From Bernardetiaceae bacterium (GTDB lineage: Bacteria > Bacteroidota > Bacteroidia > Cytophagales > Thermoflexibacteraceae): a stretch of 64,000 nt of DNA. The DNA lies in the NCBI GenBank assembly GCA_025057115.1, contig JANWWZ010000008.1:53286-117285 (forward strand), given 5' to 3'. The position numbers and the translations under genes were made by a program. Numbering within the stretch: position 1 is the first letter of the stretch; the number at the start of each line of letters is the position of its first letter. The notes under the pieces were generated by a model, which worked only from the letters and a program-made list of their open reading frames with translations, had not been told where the DNA came from and searched no databases. Of the stretch, positions 35,588 through 44,649 are shown in pieces.

Positions 35588-38374
35588 ATGAAAAAACTCT
35601 TTTTGTTAGATGCGATGGCGCTTATTTACCGCGCCCATTTTGCCTTGAGCAAGAGCCCTCGCATTACTTCTAAAGGCTTGAACACCAGTGCTGTTTTTGG
35701 TTTTACTAACACTTTGCTAGAAGTGGTTGCCAAAGAAAAACCCACCCATTTAGGCGTAGCTTTTGACACAGCAGCTCCTACATTTCGCCACCAAGCGTTT
35801 CAAGACTATAAAGCGCAGCGGCAGCAACAACCTGAAGATATTACCGTTGCCATTCCTTTGGTCAAGCAACTTTGCAAGGCAATGGGCATTGCCGTGCTAG
35901 AGTTGGACGGGTATGAGGCTGATGATATCATTGGCACTATTGCAAAAAAAGCAGCCAAAGAAGGTTTCCAAGTTTACATGATGACCCCTGACAAGGATTA
36001 TGGGCAGCTAGTGGAGGATCGCATTTGGCTATATAAACCCGCTTTTATGGGCAATAGTGTAGAAATACTTAACAAAGAACAAGTGTGCCAAAAGTGGGGC
36101 ATTCGCCGCGTAGAGCAGATAACTGACCTATTAGCATTGATGGGAGACGCAGTGGATAACATTCCTGGCGTTCCAGGAATTGGCGAAAAAACCGCCGCTA
36201 AACTAATTGCAGAATTCGACACGTTGGAAAATTTAATCGCCAATGCTGGCAGGCTCAAAGGAAAGCAGCAAGAAAGCATTATCAAATTTGCAGAACAAGC
36301 AGTTTTGTCAAAAAAACTAGCAACCATTGACACTAACGCCCCTATTGAGTTTAACGAGCAACATTTAAGGCTACAGATTGCCAAGACTGAACAACTTTGC
36401 CAACTTCTTGATCAACTAGAGTTTCGCACCATCAAAAAGCGGCTGTTTGGTCAAGAAAATCAGCCTAATGCATCCCGTTCTTCGGCGGACAACCAGCCTG
36501 CAAGCCTATTTGATGAAAATCTTTCTGAGGTTTCTTTGCCAACCTCTGGTTTTTCAACAGAAAAGCAAACCATTCGAACTTCTGGGGCTAATTATTACGT
36601 CATTGATACCCCTGAATTGCGCCGCCAACTCATTAGGTTCTTATCTCTACAAAAAGCTTTTTGTTTTGACACTGAAACTACTTCAGAAAACGCTTACGAA
36701 GCCGAAATTATTGGACTGGCATTTTGCTACCAGCAAGGCGAAGCGTTTTACATCCCCTTGCCTGAAGACGGCAATAAGGCAAAAGCTATCTTGCAAGAAT
36801 TTCAGCCGGTATTGGAAGATGAAAATATTGTCAAAATCGGTCAAAATATTAAATACGACATCATAGTATTGGCTAACTACGGCATTCAAGTAAAAGGAAA
36901 GATGTTTGATACCATGCTAGCGCACTACCTCATAGATCCCGAAGGCAGGCACAGCATGGACGCCATGGCAGAAAACTATCTGAACTACAAGCCTATTAGC
37001 TATAAAGAACTCACTCTGCGCGGCAAAAAACAAATTCCTTTGCGCCAAGTACCCCTTGCTGACTTAGCAGAATATGCAGCGGAAGATGCTGATATTACCT
37101 TCCGATTGCATGAAAAATTTACAACTATGTTAAAAAAAGACCAGCTAGAAATGCTTTTCTACCAAGTGGAAATGCCCTTGGTAGAGGTGCTGGTAGCTAT
37201 GGAGCGCGCTGGCGTTCGGATTGATACTCAATCACTAGCAGCTTACTCTAAGGAGTTGGAAACCGACCTTCGCACCAGTGAACAACGCATTTACACCGAT
37301 GCAGGAGAGGTGTTTAGCATCAATTCTCCTAAGCAATTGGGACAAATTTTATTTGAAAAACTCAAACTTATCGACAAACCTAAAAAAACAGCTACAGGAC
37401 TTTACGCCACTGGTGAAGAAATTTTACAACAACTCATAGGCACTCATCCCATCATCCAACATATTTTGGAGTATAGGCAACTGCAAAAACTCAAGTCCAC
37501 TTACGTAGATGCCTTGCCTGAGCTAATTAGCCCTAAGGATGGACTGATCCACACTACTTACAACCAAGCGGTAGCTGCCACGGGAAGATTAAGTAGCAAC
37601 AATCCCAATTTGCAAAACATCCCCATTCGCACCGAAAAGGGGCGGGAGATTAGACGGGCTTTCGTGCCGCGCAGTCCTGAATACATACTCATGTCTGCTG
37701 ACTATTCTCAAATAGAGTTGCGCATTATGGCTTGCTTCAGCAAAGATGCATCCATGATAGAGGCTTTTCGCCAAAAACGCGATATTCACGCCGCTACAGC
37801 CGCTAAGATTTTCAAAGTGCCCATTGAACAAGTAGATGATGAAATGCGCCGCCGCGCCAAAACGGCTAATTTTGGCATTATTTACGGCATTTCTGCTTTT
37901 GGATTGGCTCAAAGGCTCAATATTCCTCGCAAAGAAGCAGCCGAATTAATTAAAGCTTACTTTGCTGAGTTTCCAGCGGTGAAAACCTATATAGACAATG
38001 CCATAGCACTTGCTCGTCAGCGGGGTTATGTGGAAACTATCTTAGGTCGCCGCCGTTATCTGCGCGATATCAACAGTCGCAACCTCACTCAACGCGGTTT
38101 TGCTGAAAGAAATGCCATCAATGCCCCTATTCAAGGCAGTGCTGCTGACATTATCAAAATTGCTATGATAAAAATTTATGAATTCATCAAACTCAATCAA
38201 CTTCAATCAAAAATGATTTTACAGGTTCACGACGAACTAGTTTTTGACGTTTATCGCCCTGAGTTGGAGCTAATGCGTAACAAGGTAAAAGAACTCATGG
38301 AGTCCGCTTATCAGTTGGAAGTACCCCTAGAAGCAGAGGTAGGAATAGGAGAGAATTGGCTAGCTGCCCATTAA
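35588..38374 (+). CDS. polA: DNA polymerase I
   Basis: Full-length 928-residue polymerase for repair and primer removal. The 5'-3' exonuclease occupies about residues 1-290 (MTPDKDYGQLV, GVPGIGEKTA). The 3'-5' proofreading domain is intact, with CFDTETTSE (Asp/Glu pair), GQNIKYD and the Tyr-Asp of YAAEDADIT, so it should be active, unlike in some polA of other phyla. The polymerase domain has SADYSQIELR, RRAKTANFGIIYG and LQVHDELVFDV, all catalytic residues present. Standalone gene with a 140-base leader, followed by a STAS-like gene after 78 bases. Confidence 0.97.
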   Translation: MKKLFLLDAMALIYRAHFALSKSPRITSKGLNTSAVFGFTNTLLEVVAKEKPTHLGVAFDTAAPTFRHQAFQDYKAQRQQQPEDITVAIPLVKQLCKAMGIAVLELDGYEADDIIGTIAKKAAKEGFQVYMMTPDKDYGQLVEDRIWLYKPAFMGNSVEILNKEQVCQKWGIRRVEQITDLLALMGDAVDNIPGVPGIGEKTAAKLIAEFDTLENLIANAGRLKGKQQESIIKFAEQAVLSKKLATIDTNAPIEFNEQHLRLQIAKTEQLCQLLDQLEFRTIKKRLFGQENQPNASRSSADNQPASLFDENLSEVSLPTSGFSTEKQTIRTSGANYYVIDTPELRRQLIRFLSLQKAFCFDTETTSENAYEAEIIGLAFCYQQGEAFYIPLPEDGNKAKAILQEFQPVLEDENIVKIGQNIKYDIIVLANYGIQVKGKMFDTMLAHYLIDPEGRHSMDAMAENYLNYKPISYKELTLRGKKQIPLRQVPLADLAEYAAEDADITFRLHEKFTTMLKKDQLEMLFYQVEMPLVEVLVAMERAGVRIDTQSLAAYSKELETDLRTSEQRIYTDAGEVFSINSPKQLGQILFEKLKLIDKPKKTATGLYATGEEILQQLIGTHPIIQHILEYRQLQKLKSTYVDALPELISPKDGLIHTTYNQAVAATGRLSSNNPNLQNIPIRTEKGREIRRAFVPRSPEYILMSADYSQIELRIMACFSKDASMIEAFRQKRDIHAATAAKIFKVPIEQVDDEMRRRAKTANFGIIYGISAFGLAQRLNIPRKEAAELIKAYFAEFPAVKTYIDNAIALARQRGYVETILGRRRYLRDINSRNLTQRGFAERNAINAPIQGSAADIIKIAMIKIYEFIKLNQLQSKMILQVHDELVFDVYRPELELMRNKVKELMESAYQLEVPLEAEVGIGENWLAAH

Positions 38375-38452
38375 ATTTTTGAGGTGGGATCTCAATAACA
38401 AAGCGTTATACGCGTTTACTTTAGGAGCAAGTTTAAAGAGTAATGCTAAGTC

Positions 38453-38911
38453 ATGAAAAAAGTTTTTGAAAATCCTCATGCAGAAATTTATGACATCAGT
38501 CATGAAATTCCGCACACTATTTTTGCTTATTGGAAAGGGTATTTATCAATGGATTCTCCTGAAGCAATCACGGCTTGCCAATTTTCGTTGGATTATTTTA
38601 AAGAAGCTGACATTTGGGTGATGATTTCTGACCATGTGTATTTGGAAGGTGCTACCCTACCTTTCTTAGACTGGCTGCACGCTTATTACTTTCCCACTTG
38701 CATTGCCAACGGACTGAAAGCGGAAATTATTTTAGAGTCATCTTACGATATTGGCAACATCACCTTAGAGCTAATGTACGACAAGGAAGATTTGCAGAAA
38801 CATCTAAAAGATAAAACTTTGTACACTCCTAAAGTAAAAGGGCTAGACAACGCCAAAAAACTAGCTCGAGCCATTGTAACCCAACACGCACAAACAACTG
38901 CTCCTAAATAA
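38453..38911 (+). CDS. STAS/SpoIIAA-like hypothetical protein
   Basis: A 152-residue soluble protein. The layout of alternating strands and helices, with an opening strand (AEIYDISHEIPHTIFAYWKG) and a later DIWVMISDHVYLEGA strand and helix, resembles SpoIIAA/STAS-like domains seen in Cytophagales, but no serine phosphorylation site stands out. Fold assignment is low to moderate and rests on general pattern. Its ATG start at 38453 has no strong ribosome site, as is usual in this group. A DUF2237 gene follows after eight bases. A second protein of similar size and shape is encoded at 42297. Confidence 0.6.
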   Translation: MKKVFENPHAEIYDISHEIPHTIFAYWKGYLSMDSPEAITACQFSLDYFKEADIWVMISDHVYLEGATLPFLDWLHAYYFPTCIANGLKAEIILESSYDIGNITLELMYDKEDLQKHLKDKTLYTPKVKGLDNAKKLARAIVTQHAQTTAPK

Positions 38912-38919
38912 AGGCTACT

Positions 38920-39276
38920 ATGGCAAAAAACGTTTTGGGCACTGAGTTACAAGCATGTAGCTTCTTTCCATTAACTGGCTACTACCGCGATGGATGCTGC
39001 CACACAGGAGAAGACGATGTAGGCATGCATATGGTTTGTGCCATTGTAACAGATGAGTTTTTGCAATTTACTCGCCAGAAGGGAAATGACTTAATTACAC
39101 CGCGACCAGAGTGGAATTTTCCAGGACTTAAAGCAGGTGATCGCTGGTGCTTGTGTGTTTCTCGCTGGATAGAAGCCTATCACGCCAAAGTAGCTCCGCC
39201 TGTGGTGCTAGAAGCTACTCATGAAAAAACTTTGCAATACATCTCCCTTGACATACTTATAGAGCACTCGGCTTAG
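38920..39276 (+). CDS. DUF2237 family protein
   Basis: A 118-residue cytoplasmic protein of the DUF2237 family, widespread and uncharacterised. Hallmarks are the opening NVLGTELQACS, then the glycine-rich GYYRDGCCHTGEDDVGMHMVCAIV with a Cys-Cys pair, then the tail GDRWCLCVSRW and VVLEATHEKTL. The cysteines suggest a metal or redox site but none is proven. It follows the STAS-like gene by eight bases. It converges with the thioesterase gene and overlaps its last 20 bases. Confidence 0.88.
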   Translation: MAKNVLGTELQACSFFPLTGYYRDGCCHTGEDDVGMHMVCAIVTDEFLQFTRQKGNDLITPRPEWNFPGLKAGDRWCLCVSRWIEAYHAKVAPPVVLEATHEKTLQYISLDILIEHSA

Positions 39277-39694
39277 TCCACATAGTTTGTTGCAAACGGA
39301 TTTTGTAGAGCTCAGGAATAGGAGCGGAACGCATTTGCCGATAATCAAAGCCCACTAGCACAAACGTGGCATCGGATAGTATTCTCCAAGTCTCTTTCTC
39401 AGGTTCAGCCAGTGCGCTGTTAAAGGTGATGCTCTTGTTACCTATTTGCGTGCATTGCAAAAATCCATATAGCTCTTTTCCAGGATAGGTAATTGGCAAG
39501 CGGTAATTGATATTGGCATTTGCTACTACTAAGCCGTGCTGTTCCCAATCCCAACCGATGACTTGATTGAAAAAGCGTATACGCACCTCTTCAAAATAAG
39601 TCATAATAGTAGCATTGTTGACCACGCGCGCTTCATCCAAATCCGACCAGCGTTTTTCTATCTGCGTTTTAAAGGCATAGTGTGAAAGGTCCAT
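39257..39694 (-). CDS. Acyl-CoA thioesterase, 4HBT hotdog family
   Basis: A 145-residue hotdog-fold thioesterase that would hydrolyse acyl-CoA thioesters. The N-terminal helix motif RWSDLDEARVVNNATIM, with catalytic Asp, is followed by the hotdog helix TYFEEVRIRFF and strands ANINYRLPITYPGKEL. Oddity: the common GHVNN motif is ARVVNN here (Val for the His), so activity or specificity may differ. The 3' end overlaps the convergent DUF2237 gene by 20 bases. The substrate is unknown. Confidence 0.85.
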   Translation of the reverse strand: MDLSHYAFKTQIEKRWSDLDEARVVNNATIMTYFEEVRIRFFNQVIGWDWEQHGLVVANANINYRLPITYPGKELYGFLQCTQIGNKSITFNSALAEPEKETWRILSDATFVLVGFDYRQMRSAPIPELYKIRLQQTMWTKPSAL

Positions 39695-40094
39695 GATTGT
39701 AAAAGTTTACTCGTGCCAAATTTATTAGCAACTGGTAAAAGTTACATTCTGCAGCAGCTAATTTAGCTGGACAAATTCCCAAATAGCATTTGAGTGATTT
39801 CACTTCGCTTTTCTAAGCAAGCTGTCTATATCACAACTACTCACATTTAATTTGTTTTTTATGTGGTAAGGCTTAAAACTTGGCGTCTCTATTGACAAAA
39901 AGAAAACTTGCTCTTAACGAAAATCGCAAATCAACATGCGAAAATTTTTTCAAGCCATTGACTTTTTCATCCAGGAGCTCAATTTTTAAGGCTTGAAGAG
40001 AACAAAAGTTAGCATTTTTCAGAAATCCTGTTATTTTTGCAATACCCAAGCGCAACCTATTGATACGACTTAAACAAACTACATAATTAGGATA
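39695..40094. other. Gene-free spacer
   Basis: 400 A+T-rich bases between the divergent thioesterase and NlpC/P60 genes. A 60-codon minus-strand frame at 39873-40055 has no support. Apart from the promoter box noted at 40032-40039 I see no repeat, terminator or RNA gene. Confidence 0.6.
40032..40039 (+). promoter_or_regulatory. -7 promoter box candidate for the NlpC/P60 gene
   Basis: TATTTTTG fits TAnnTTTG, 56 bases before the ATG. The -33 position has TTA rather than TTG, so the match is partial. Confidence 0.35.
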
Positions 40095-40841
40095 ATGACT
40101 TGGCTACAAGCTAACTCAAAAGCAGGGTTATTGCTTCTAATAAGCGCGCTGCTATCGAGCTGTAGGAGTGTTTACTTAGCCAAACCGTTGCGGATGACTA
40201 ACAAAATTGTTATTCCTGAAACACTTGTTAGGCATCAATCCGTTTCTTCCCTTTCTCCTCTTGCTACTCGGCTTTATGTTTCGCTCCCGTCTCCGAAGAT
40301 TTCGCCACAAGTAATTCAATTTCAAGTAGTGATTCCTAACATACCTCTTGAACCTTGCCAAGCCCTTCGCGATAGTATTGTCAACTTTGCTAAGCAGTAC
40401 TTAGGCAAACCTTATCGGCATCGAGGTAAGGGACCCCAAGCATTTGACTGCTCGGGGTTTACTTCTTTTGTCATGCAGCACTTCGGGTACTATCTGCCGC
40501 CTTCCTCTGCCGCACAGGCTCATTTTGGCACTGGTATTCCTGTTGAGCAAGCCTACAAGGGCGATTTATTATTTTTCGGCAATAAAGACCGCAAAGGGCG
40601 TTGGAGAGTTAATCACGCTGCTTTGGTGATTTCTGAAGAAGGAGAAAAACTAGTCATGATTCATGCAGCGCGAAGAGGCATTACAATAGACGAGGTAGAT
40701 AATGTCAATTGGCAATCTTACTACGGACGTCGGCTTGTAGGGGCAAGGCGCATTATCCACGAAGGAGTGCTACCACAGGAAGAGGAAAAGCTTTTAGATT
40801 CGAGGGTAGCTCAGCACAACCTTTCTCCAACAGAATTTTAG
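40095..40841 (+). CDS. NlpC/P60 (C40) cell-wall peptidase, lipoprotein
   Basis: Cleaves peptidoglycan cross-link peptides. The 248-residue protein begins with a lipoprotein signal (LLLLISALLSSC, lipobox at about residue 23), so it is anchored in the envelope. The C40 peptidase domain covers about residues 95-220: the nucleophile Cys 119 in FDCSGFTSF, the catalytic His in NHAALVIS and a third polar residue in IHAARRG. The spacer before the domain is about 70 residues of proline-rich linker. It is followed by a good terminator, so it is a one-gene unit. Confidence 0.92.
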   Translation: MTWLQANSKAGLLLLISALLSSCRSVYLAKPLRMTNKIVIPETLVRHQSVSSLSPLATRLYVSLPSPKISPQVIQFQVVIPNIPLEPCQALRDSIVNFAKQYLGKPYRHRGKGPQAFDCSGFTSFVMQHFGYYLPPSSAAQAHFGTGIPVEQAYKGDLLFFGNKDRKGRWRVNHAALVISEEGEKLVMIHAARRGITIDEVDNVNWQSYYGRRLVGARRIIHEGVLPQEEEKLLDSRVAQHNLSPTEF

Positions 40842-40879
40842 CTTGATCCCTCACTTAACTATTGAATTAAATTAAGTGC

Positions 40880-40917
40880 AAGTACCTCCTAACGTCAGGA
40901 AGGTACTTTTTGTTTTT
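40880..40917 (+). terminator. Rho-independent terminator after the NlpC/P60 gene
   Basis: AAGTACCTCCT at 40880-40890 pairs with AGGAAGGTACTT at 40897-40908 (one bulge) and is followed by a T-rich run. Confidence 0.8.
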
Positions 40918-40955
40918 GAAAAGACAGGGCGCGTTGTTGTAGGTTTTCTGCTTAT

Positions 40956-40992
40956 AGGTTTTATTTGTAAGCTATAGAACTAAATAAAACCT
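40956..40992. promoter_or_regulatory. Perfect inverted repeat before nupC
   Basis: AGGTTTTATTT at 40956-40966 and AAATAAAACCT at 40982-40992 are perfect 11-base arms around a 15-base spacer, ending 16 bases before the ATG. It contains TTTATTTG, one base off the -7 consensus. It could be an operator or a leader hairpin affecting translation. Confidence 0.55.
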
Positions 40993-41008
40993 TCTTTATC
41001 CTTCAACG

Positions 41009-42310
41009 ATGGAAGACTACTTGCGAAGCGCACTAGGCATTGCAGTGCTTTTGTGCATCGGCATTGCTTTTTCCACCAATCGGCGAGCAATAAACTGGCC
41101 ATTGATAGGAAGCGGAATAGCCTTGCAAATTTTTTTTGGCTTGTTAGTCATGAAAGTAAGGTTAGTAGCAGATGCCTTTCATGCGCTTAGCCGTGGGTTT
41201 GTCATTTTTTTGAATTTTACTCAAGCAGGGGCGCAGTTTCTTTTTGGAGATTTAGCCACTTCCAGCGGAGAAAAGTCCTTAGGGTTCATCTTTGCTTTTC
41301 AAATTTTGCCTACAGTGATTTTTTTTTCTACCGTTTCGGCAGGGCTATACTATTTGGGCATTTTGCAAAAAGTTGTTTTTGCCATTGCCTGGATAATGGC
41401 AAAAACGATGCGTCTTTCGGGGGCGGAAAGTTTAGCAGCGGCAGGAAATATTTTTTTAGGACAAACCGAAGCACCCTTGTTGGTGCGTCCTTTTGTGCCA
41501 TATATGACTTACTCCGAACTAATGTGCTTAATGACAGGAGGTATGGCCACCATCGCTGGAGGAGTGCTGGCAGCTTATGTATCATTTCTAGGAGGTGATG
41601 ACCCTGCGCAAAAGGCGCTCTATGCTGCTCACTTACTCAGCGCTTCCCTTATGAATGCTCCTGCAGGGATTGTATTTGCTAAAATACTCGTTCCTGAAAC
41701 GCAGCCAGAGAACATCAACCGCACTTTAGAAATTAGCAGAGAGCATGTGGGAGTAAACCTCATAGATGCTCTTTCTAATGGCGCTGCCGAAGGGCTAAAG
41801 TTGGCTCTTAACATTGGCGGCATGCTGCTTGCTTTTATTGCATTGATAGCCATGATTAATTACCTTCTCGGCGAACTCATCGGCTCATTTTTAGGAATCA
41901 ATTCCTTCATTGCCCAATCAACTGACGGAAATTTTGACAAATTGTCGCTGGAATATATTTTGGGGCAGATTTTTAGACCCATAGCCTTTGTCATTGGAGT
42001 AGAGTGGCGGGATAGTTTGCAAGTGGGCAGTTTGCTGGGACAAAAAACAGCTATTAATGAGTTTGTAGCTTACCTTTCGCTTGCAAAAATGAAAAATGCT
42101 GGTTTGCTTACTTCTAAGTCGGTGTTGATAGCTACTTTTGCCTTGTGTGGCTTTTCTAATTTTAGTTCTATTGCTATCCAAATTGGTGGTATTGGAAGCA
42201 TAGCGCCTAATCAGCAAGGCAATCTTTCCCGTTTAGGCTTTCGGGCTTTGTTAGGGGCTAGCCTTGCTTGTTTAATGACTGCTGCTTTAGCAGGTGCTAT
42301 TGCTTCGTAA
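41009..42310 (+). CDS. nupC: Concentrative nucleoside transporter, NupC/CNT family
   Basis: Inner-membrane sodium- or proton-coupled nucleoside importer of 433 residues. Many hydrophobic segments are visible and the CNT core reads AAGNIFLGQTEAPLLVRPF (the GQTEAP loop binds the nucleoside), followed by MTGGMATIAGGVLA and, in the C-terminal half, NGAAEGLKLALNIGGML and the end ...LCGFSNFSSIAIQIGG. All are standard CNT motifs. The 3' end overlaps the convergent STAS-like gene by 14 bases. Upstream is an 11-base inverted repeat that may regulate it. Confidence 0.93.
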   Translation: MEDYLRSALGIAVLLCIGIAFSTNRRAINWPLIGSGIALQIFFGLLVMKVRLVADAFHALSRGFVIFLNFTQAGAQFLFGDLATSSGEKSLGFIFAFQILPTVIFFSTVSAGLYYLGILQKVVFAIAWIMAKTMRLSGAESLAAAGNIFLGQTEAPLLVRPFVPYMTYSELMCLMTGGMATIAGGVLAAYVSFLGGDDPAQKALYAAHLLSASLMNAPAGIVFAKILVPETQPENINRTLEISREHVGVNLIDALSNGAAEGLKLALNIGGMLLAFIALIAMINYLLGELIGSFLGINSFIAQSTDGNFDKLSLEYILGQIFRPIAFVIGVEWRDSLQVGSLLGQKTAINEFVAYLSLAKMKNAGLLTSKSVLIATFALCGFSNFSSIAIQIGGIGSIAPNQQGNLSRLGFRALLGASLACLMTAALAGAIAS

Positions 42311-42758
42311 GACCAGCTTTGAGCTCGCTGATTTCTGCTTTCATCCATTCGTAGGCAGAAGGTACATCTTTAAAATATTGAACTGCTAAATCTGCTTCAG
42401 TGTTCTGATCTTCCAACTGAATGCGGCTGATAGTTTTTCTCACCGACATTTCTCCGAAAATATTTTCTGGTATTACGATGGCTCCGCGCCGATAGCCTAG
42501 AGCCAATGCCTTAGGTAGCCAGTAATTTATGGTCCAGTCCTGGTCTTCAGAAGCAATGACCTGAGCTTCTCGCAAGTCCCAAATAATGCCTTGGACGTGG
42601 TATTTTTCAAACGCTTCTAACTGTTTTTCAGCTTGCTCGCGGTAAACAGCTGAAGGCTGAAAGCCTTTTGTGACGCAAAAAACACAACCAATATCGGTAA
42701 GAATGGAAATCGTAGTAGCTTTGCCTTGATAAAACAGAATGGAAGAAGCGTTTAGCAT
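42297..42758 (-). CDS. STAS/SpoIIAA-like hypothetical protein
   Basis: A 153-residue soluble protein with a strand-helix pattern of the SpoIIAA-like type: ISILTDIGCVFCVTKGF, then QGIIWDLREAQVIASEDQDW and RRGAIVIPENIFGEM. The WDLREA segment is the usual position of the STAS core strand and loop. I find no catalytic motif. It is the second protein of this shape in the window (compare 38453). It converges on nupC with a 14-base overlap. Confidence 0.6.
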   Translation of the reverse strand: MLNASSILFYQGKATTISILTDIGCVFCVTKGFQPSAVYREQAEKQLEAFEKYHVQGIIWDLREAQVIASEDQDWTINYWLPKALALGYRRGAIVIPENIFGEMSVRKTISRIQLEDQNTEADLAVQYFKDVPSAYEWMKAEISELKAGLTKQ

Positions 42759-42867
42759 GGTTCAAACAAAAATTATCAATACTTAAGAAAGTTGAATGCG
42801 ATTGTTTGAAAGTTAACTCGAGGCTGAAAGTTTCAATGAAGCGCAAGCTAAAATAAATCTTTAGCAA

Positions 42868-43761
42868 ATGCAACTTTTAAGCGAGAAAAAAATTGGCATT
42901 ATTGGAGGAAGTCGAGGGTTGGGTGGCTGGCTGGCAAGGTTTTTTGCTGAAAATGGCTACTCTGTGTGCTTTACCTCTGCTGACTCACAAAGTCAATTGC
43001 CTGATAATGTTTCACTTACTACCTCAGCTGACATTATTTTCATCGCGGTACCCATTCCTAGTATGTGCCAAGTACTTTCCGAAATTTATCCCTTTGCCAA
43101 TGGAAAGACCATTGTAGAAGTATGCAGTGTAAAAAAATTTATCGTTGAGCATTACCAGCGGCTTTGCCTGGAGCATCCCGAAGTAAAAGCTGAGTTTATT
43201 TCTCTTCACCCTATGTTTGGTCCTTCGCTGCGCCGCTTGCGCGGGCAAGTGTTTTTGTTCACTTATTTGGCAAATCCGCGGTATGCCACTCAGTTGCAAG
43301 CATTGTTTGAAGCTCACCAAGCTCGTTGTTATCAGATAGATTATTTGCACCACGATAGAGTCATGGGAGTGGTGCAGGGATTGAATCACTTTACCGTATT
43401 TGCTAGTGCTAAAACGCTCAATGCATTAAGCAATCGATTGGGAATTATTCGCAATATTGCTTCCCCGCCTTATCGCATTTTTTTGATTTTTTTCTCTCGA
43501 TACGTATTGCAAGATGCTAACCTTTATGCCGATATTCAAATGTACAATGAGTTTGTGCCTGAAGTGTTAGCACTTTTTCGGCAAGAAGTAGAAAAACTTT
43601 ACCAAATTATCTTGCGCAAAGACAAGCAGGCATTTTTGGAATACGCCGCCGAAGCTCGAAATTACTTCTTTGAAAATCAAGAGGATATGGGTATTTCAGA
43701 CCACTTGATAGAACAGCTAGGCGCTTACCTGAGCAAACTAAGTGCTGAAAAAGTTGTTTGA
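42868..43761 (+). CDS. Prephenate/arogenate dehydrogenase-like protein
   Basis: A 297-residue NAD(P)-binding enzyme of the TyrA family, which makes 4-hydroxyphenylpyruvate in tyrosine synthesis. The nucleotide-binding loop is GIIGGSRGLGGWLARFF near residue 9, an altered GxGxxG. TyrA hallmarks follow: SLHPMFGPS with its catalytic His, DRVMGVVQGLNHF with the second His, and a helical C-terminal half. Compared with classical TyrA it lacks the chorismate mutase and ACT domains. It lies 24 bases before a methyltransferase on the same strand, so the pair may be an operon with a specialised role. Confidence 0.82.
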   Translation: MQLLSEKKIGIIGGSRGLGGWLARFFAENGYSVCFTSADSQSQLPDNVSLTTSADIIFIAVPIPSMCQVLSEIYPFANGKTIVEVCSVKKFIVEHYQRLCLEHPEVKAEFISLHPMFGPSLRRLRGQVFLFTYLANPRYATQLQALFEAHQARCYQIDYLHHDRVMGVVQGLNHFTVFASAKTLNALSNRLGIIRNIASPPYRIFLIFFSRYVLQDANLYADIQMYNEFVPEVLALFRQEVEKLYQIILRKDKQAFLEYAAEARNYFFENQEDMGISDHLIEQLGAYLSKLSAEKVV

Positions 43762-43785
43762 AGTCGCTCCCGAAGTGTAGTATCT

Positions 43786-44628
43786 ATGTTGTACCTCAAA
43801 GAATTGCGCTGGGCAACTGTTTCCGAATTAATGGAAATGCACCAAAGAAAAATTCCTTTTGCTGGGTGGGGAATCAAAGGACATAACCGACCTTTTATTC
43901 TCCACTACTGCCAATTTAAGCCTAGCATGAAAGTAGTAGAAATTGGAGGGGCTTACAGCGATTTGCCTCAATACATTGCTAAAAATTTTGGCTGCCAAGT
44001 TGATGTAATTGACGATTTTGGTGTTGAAAGTGGAGAGGCGAGCCTGTGGAGCCGATGGGGAGCGCGGGAGGAAGTCCAAAAACGCAATCCCGATGTGCGT
44101 TATATTTTTGACCGCGTCGGCAATTTACATTCTAACAAAATTCCTTTGAATTATTACGACTTAATTTATACCGTTTCTACTTTAGAGCATGTGCCAGCTC
44201 ATGCAATGGCAAAAGTGTTTTTGCACATGGAGCAAATGCTCAAACCCGATGGGCTCATGGTACACTGCATTGATTTGCAAATTCCCCTTAAACTGCACAA
44301 GACCAAGACAATCAAAGGATTATTGTTAGGTACGGCAGGTTATTACTTGTACTTTTGGGCGATGAATCATCTAGCGCCTGCTAGCCGTCCTCAGCTTAAA
44401 ACGCTCATTGGCTGGAAGCAATTTCTCAAAAAAACCTTTGGCAGTGGCATCGATGTAAGCCCAGTTCGACCCGAAGGAGCGCTTATGAGCAGCCTCAACC
44501 CTGATATTGTCACCGAACCCGCAGAAATCGTATACAAATACTACCCGCCTGCAGAACAACCCAAGTTATTTCGGCGCAATGGTAGTTTTATCCTAGTCAT
44601 AGAAAAGCGCGCTCAGGCAAGCAAATAG
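43786..44628 (+). CDS. Class I SAM-dependent methyltransferase
   Basis: A 280-residue Rossmann-fold methyltransferase. The SAM-binding loop is VVEIGGAYSDLPQYIAKNFG near residue 46, then DVIDDFGVES as motif II and DLIYTVSTLEHV as motif III/IV. The C-terminal portion (from about residue 170) is hydrophobic and may touch the membrane (GLLLGTAGYYLYFWAMNH). The methylated substrate is unknown. It is 24 bases after the TyrA-like gene and probably shares its transcript; no regulator is visible. Confidence 0.8.
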   Translation: MLYLKELRWATVSELMEMHQRKIPFAGWGIKGHNRPFILHYCQFKPSMKVVEIGGAYSDLPQYIAKNFGCQVDVIDDFGVESGEASLWSRWGAREEVQKRNPDVRYIFDRVGNLHSNKIPLNYYDLIYTVSTLEHVPAHAMAKVFLHMEQMLKPDGLMVHCIDLQIPLKLHKTKTIKGLLLGTAGYYLYFWAMNHLAPASRPQLKTLIGWKQFLKKTFGSGIDVSPVRPEGALMSSLNPDIVTEPAEIVYKYYPPAEQPKLFRRNGSFILVIEKRAQASK

Positions 44629-44649
44629 CAAATAAAAAAGTTGGTGTTT

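Noticed and set aside
39873..40055. 60-codon minus-strand frame in a spacer
   Set aside because: No homology, start context or neighbour supports it.
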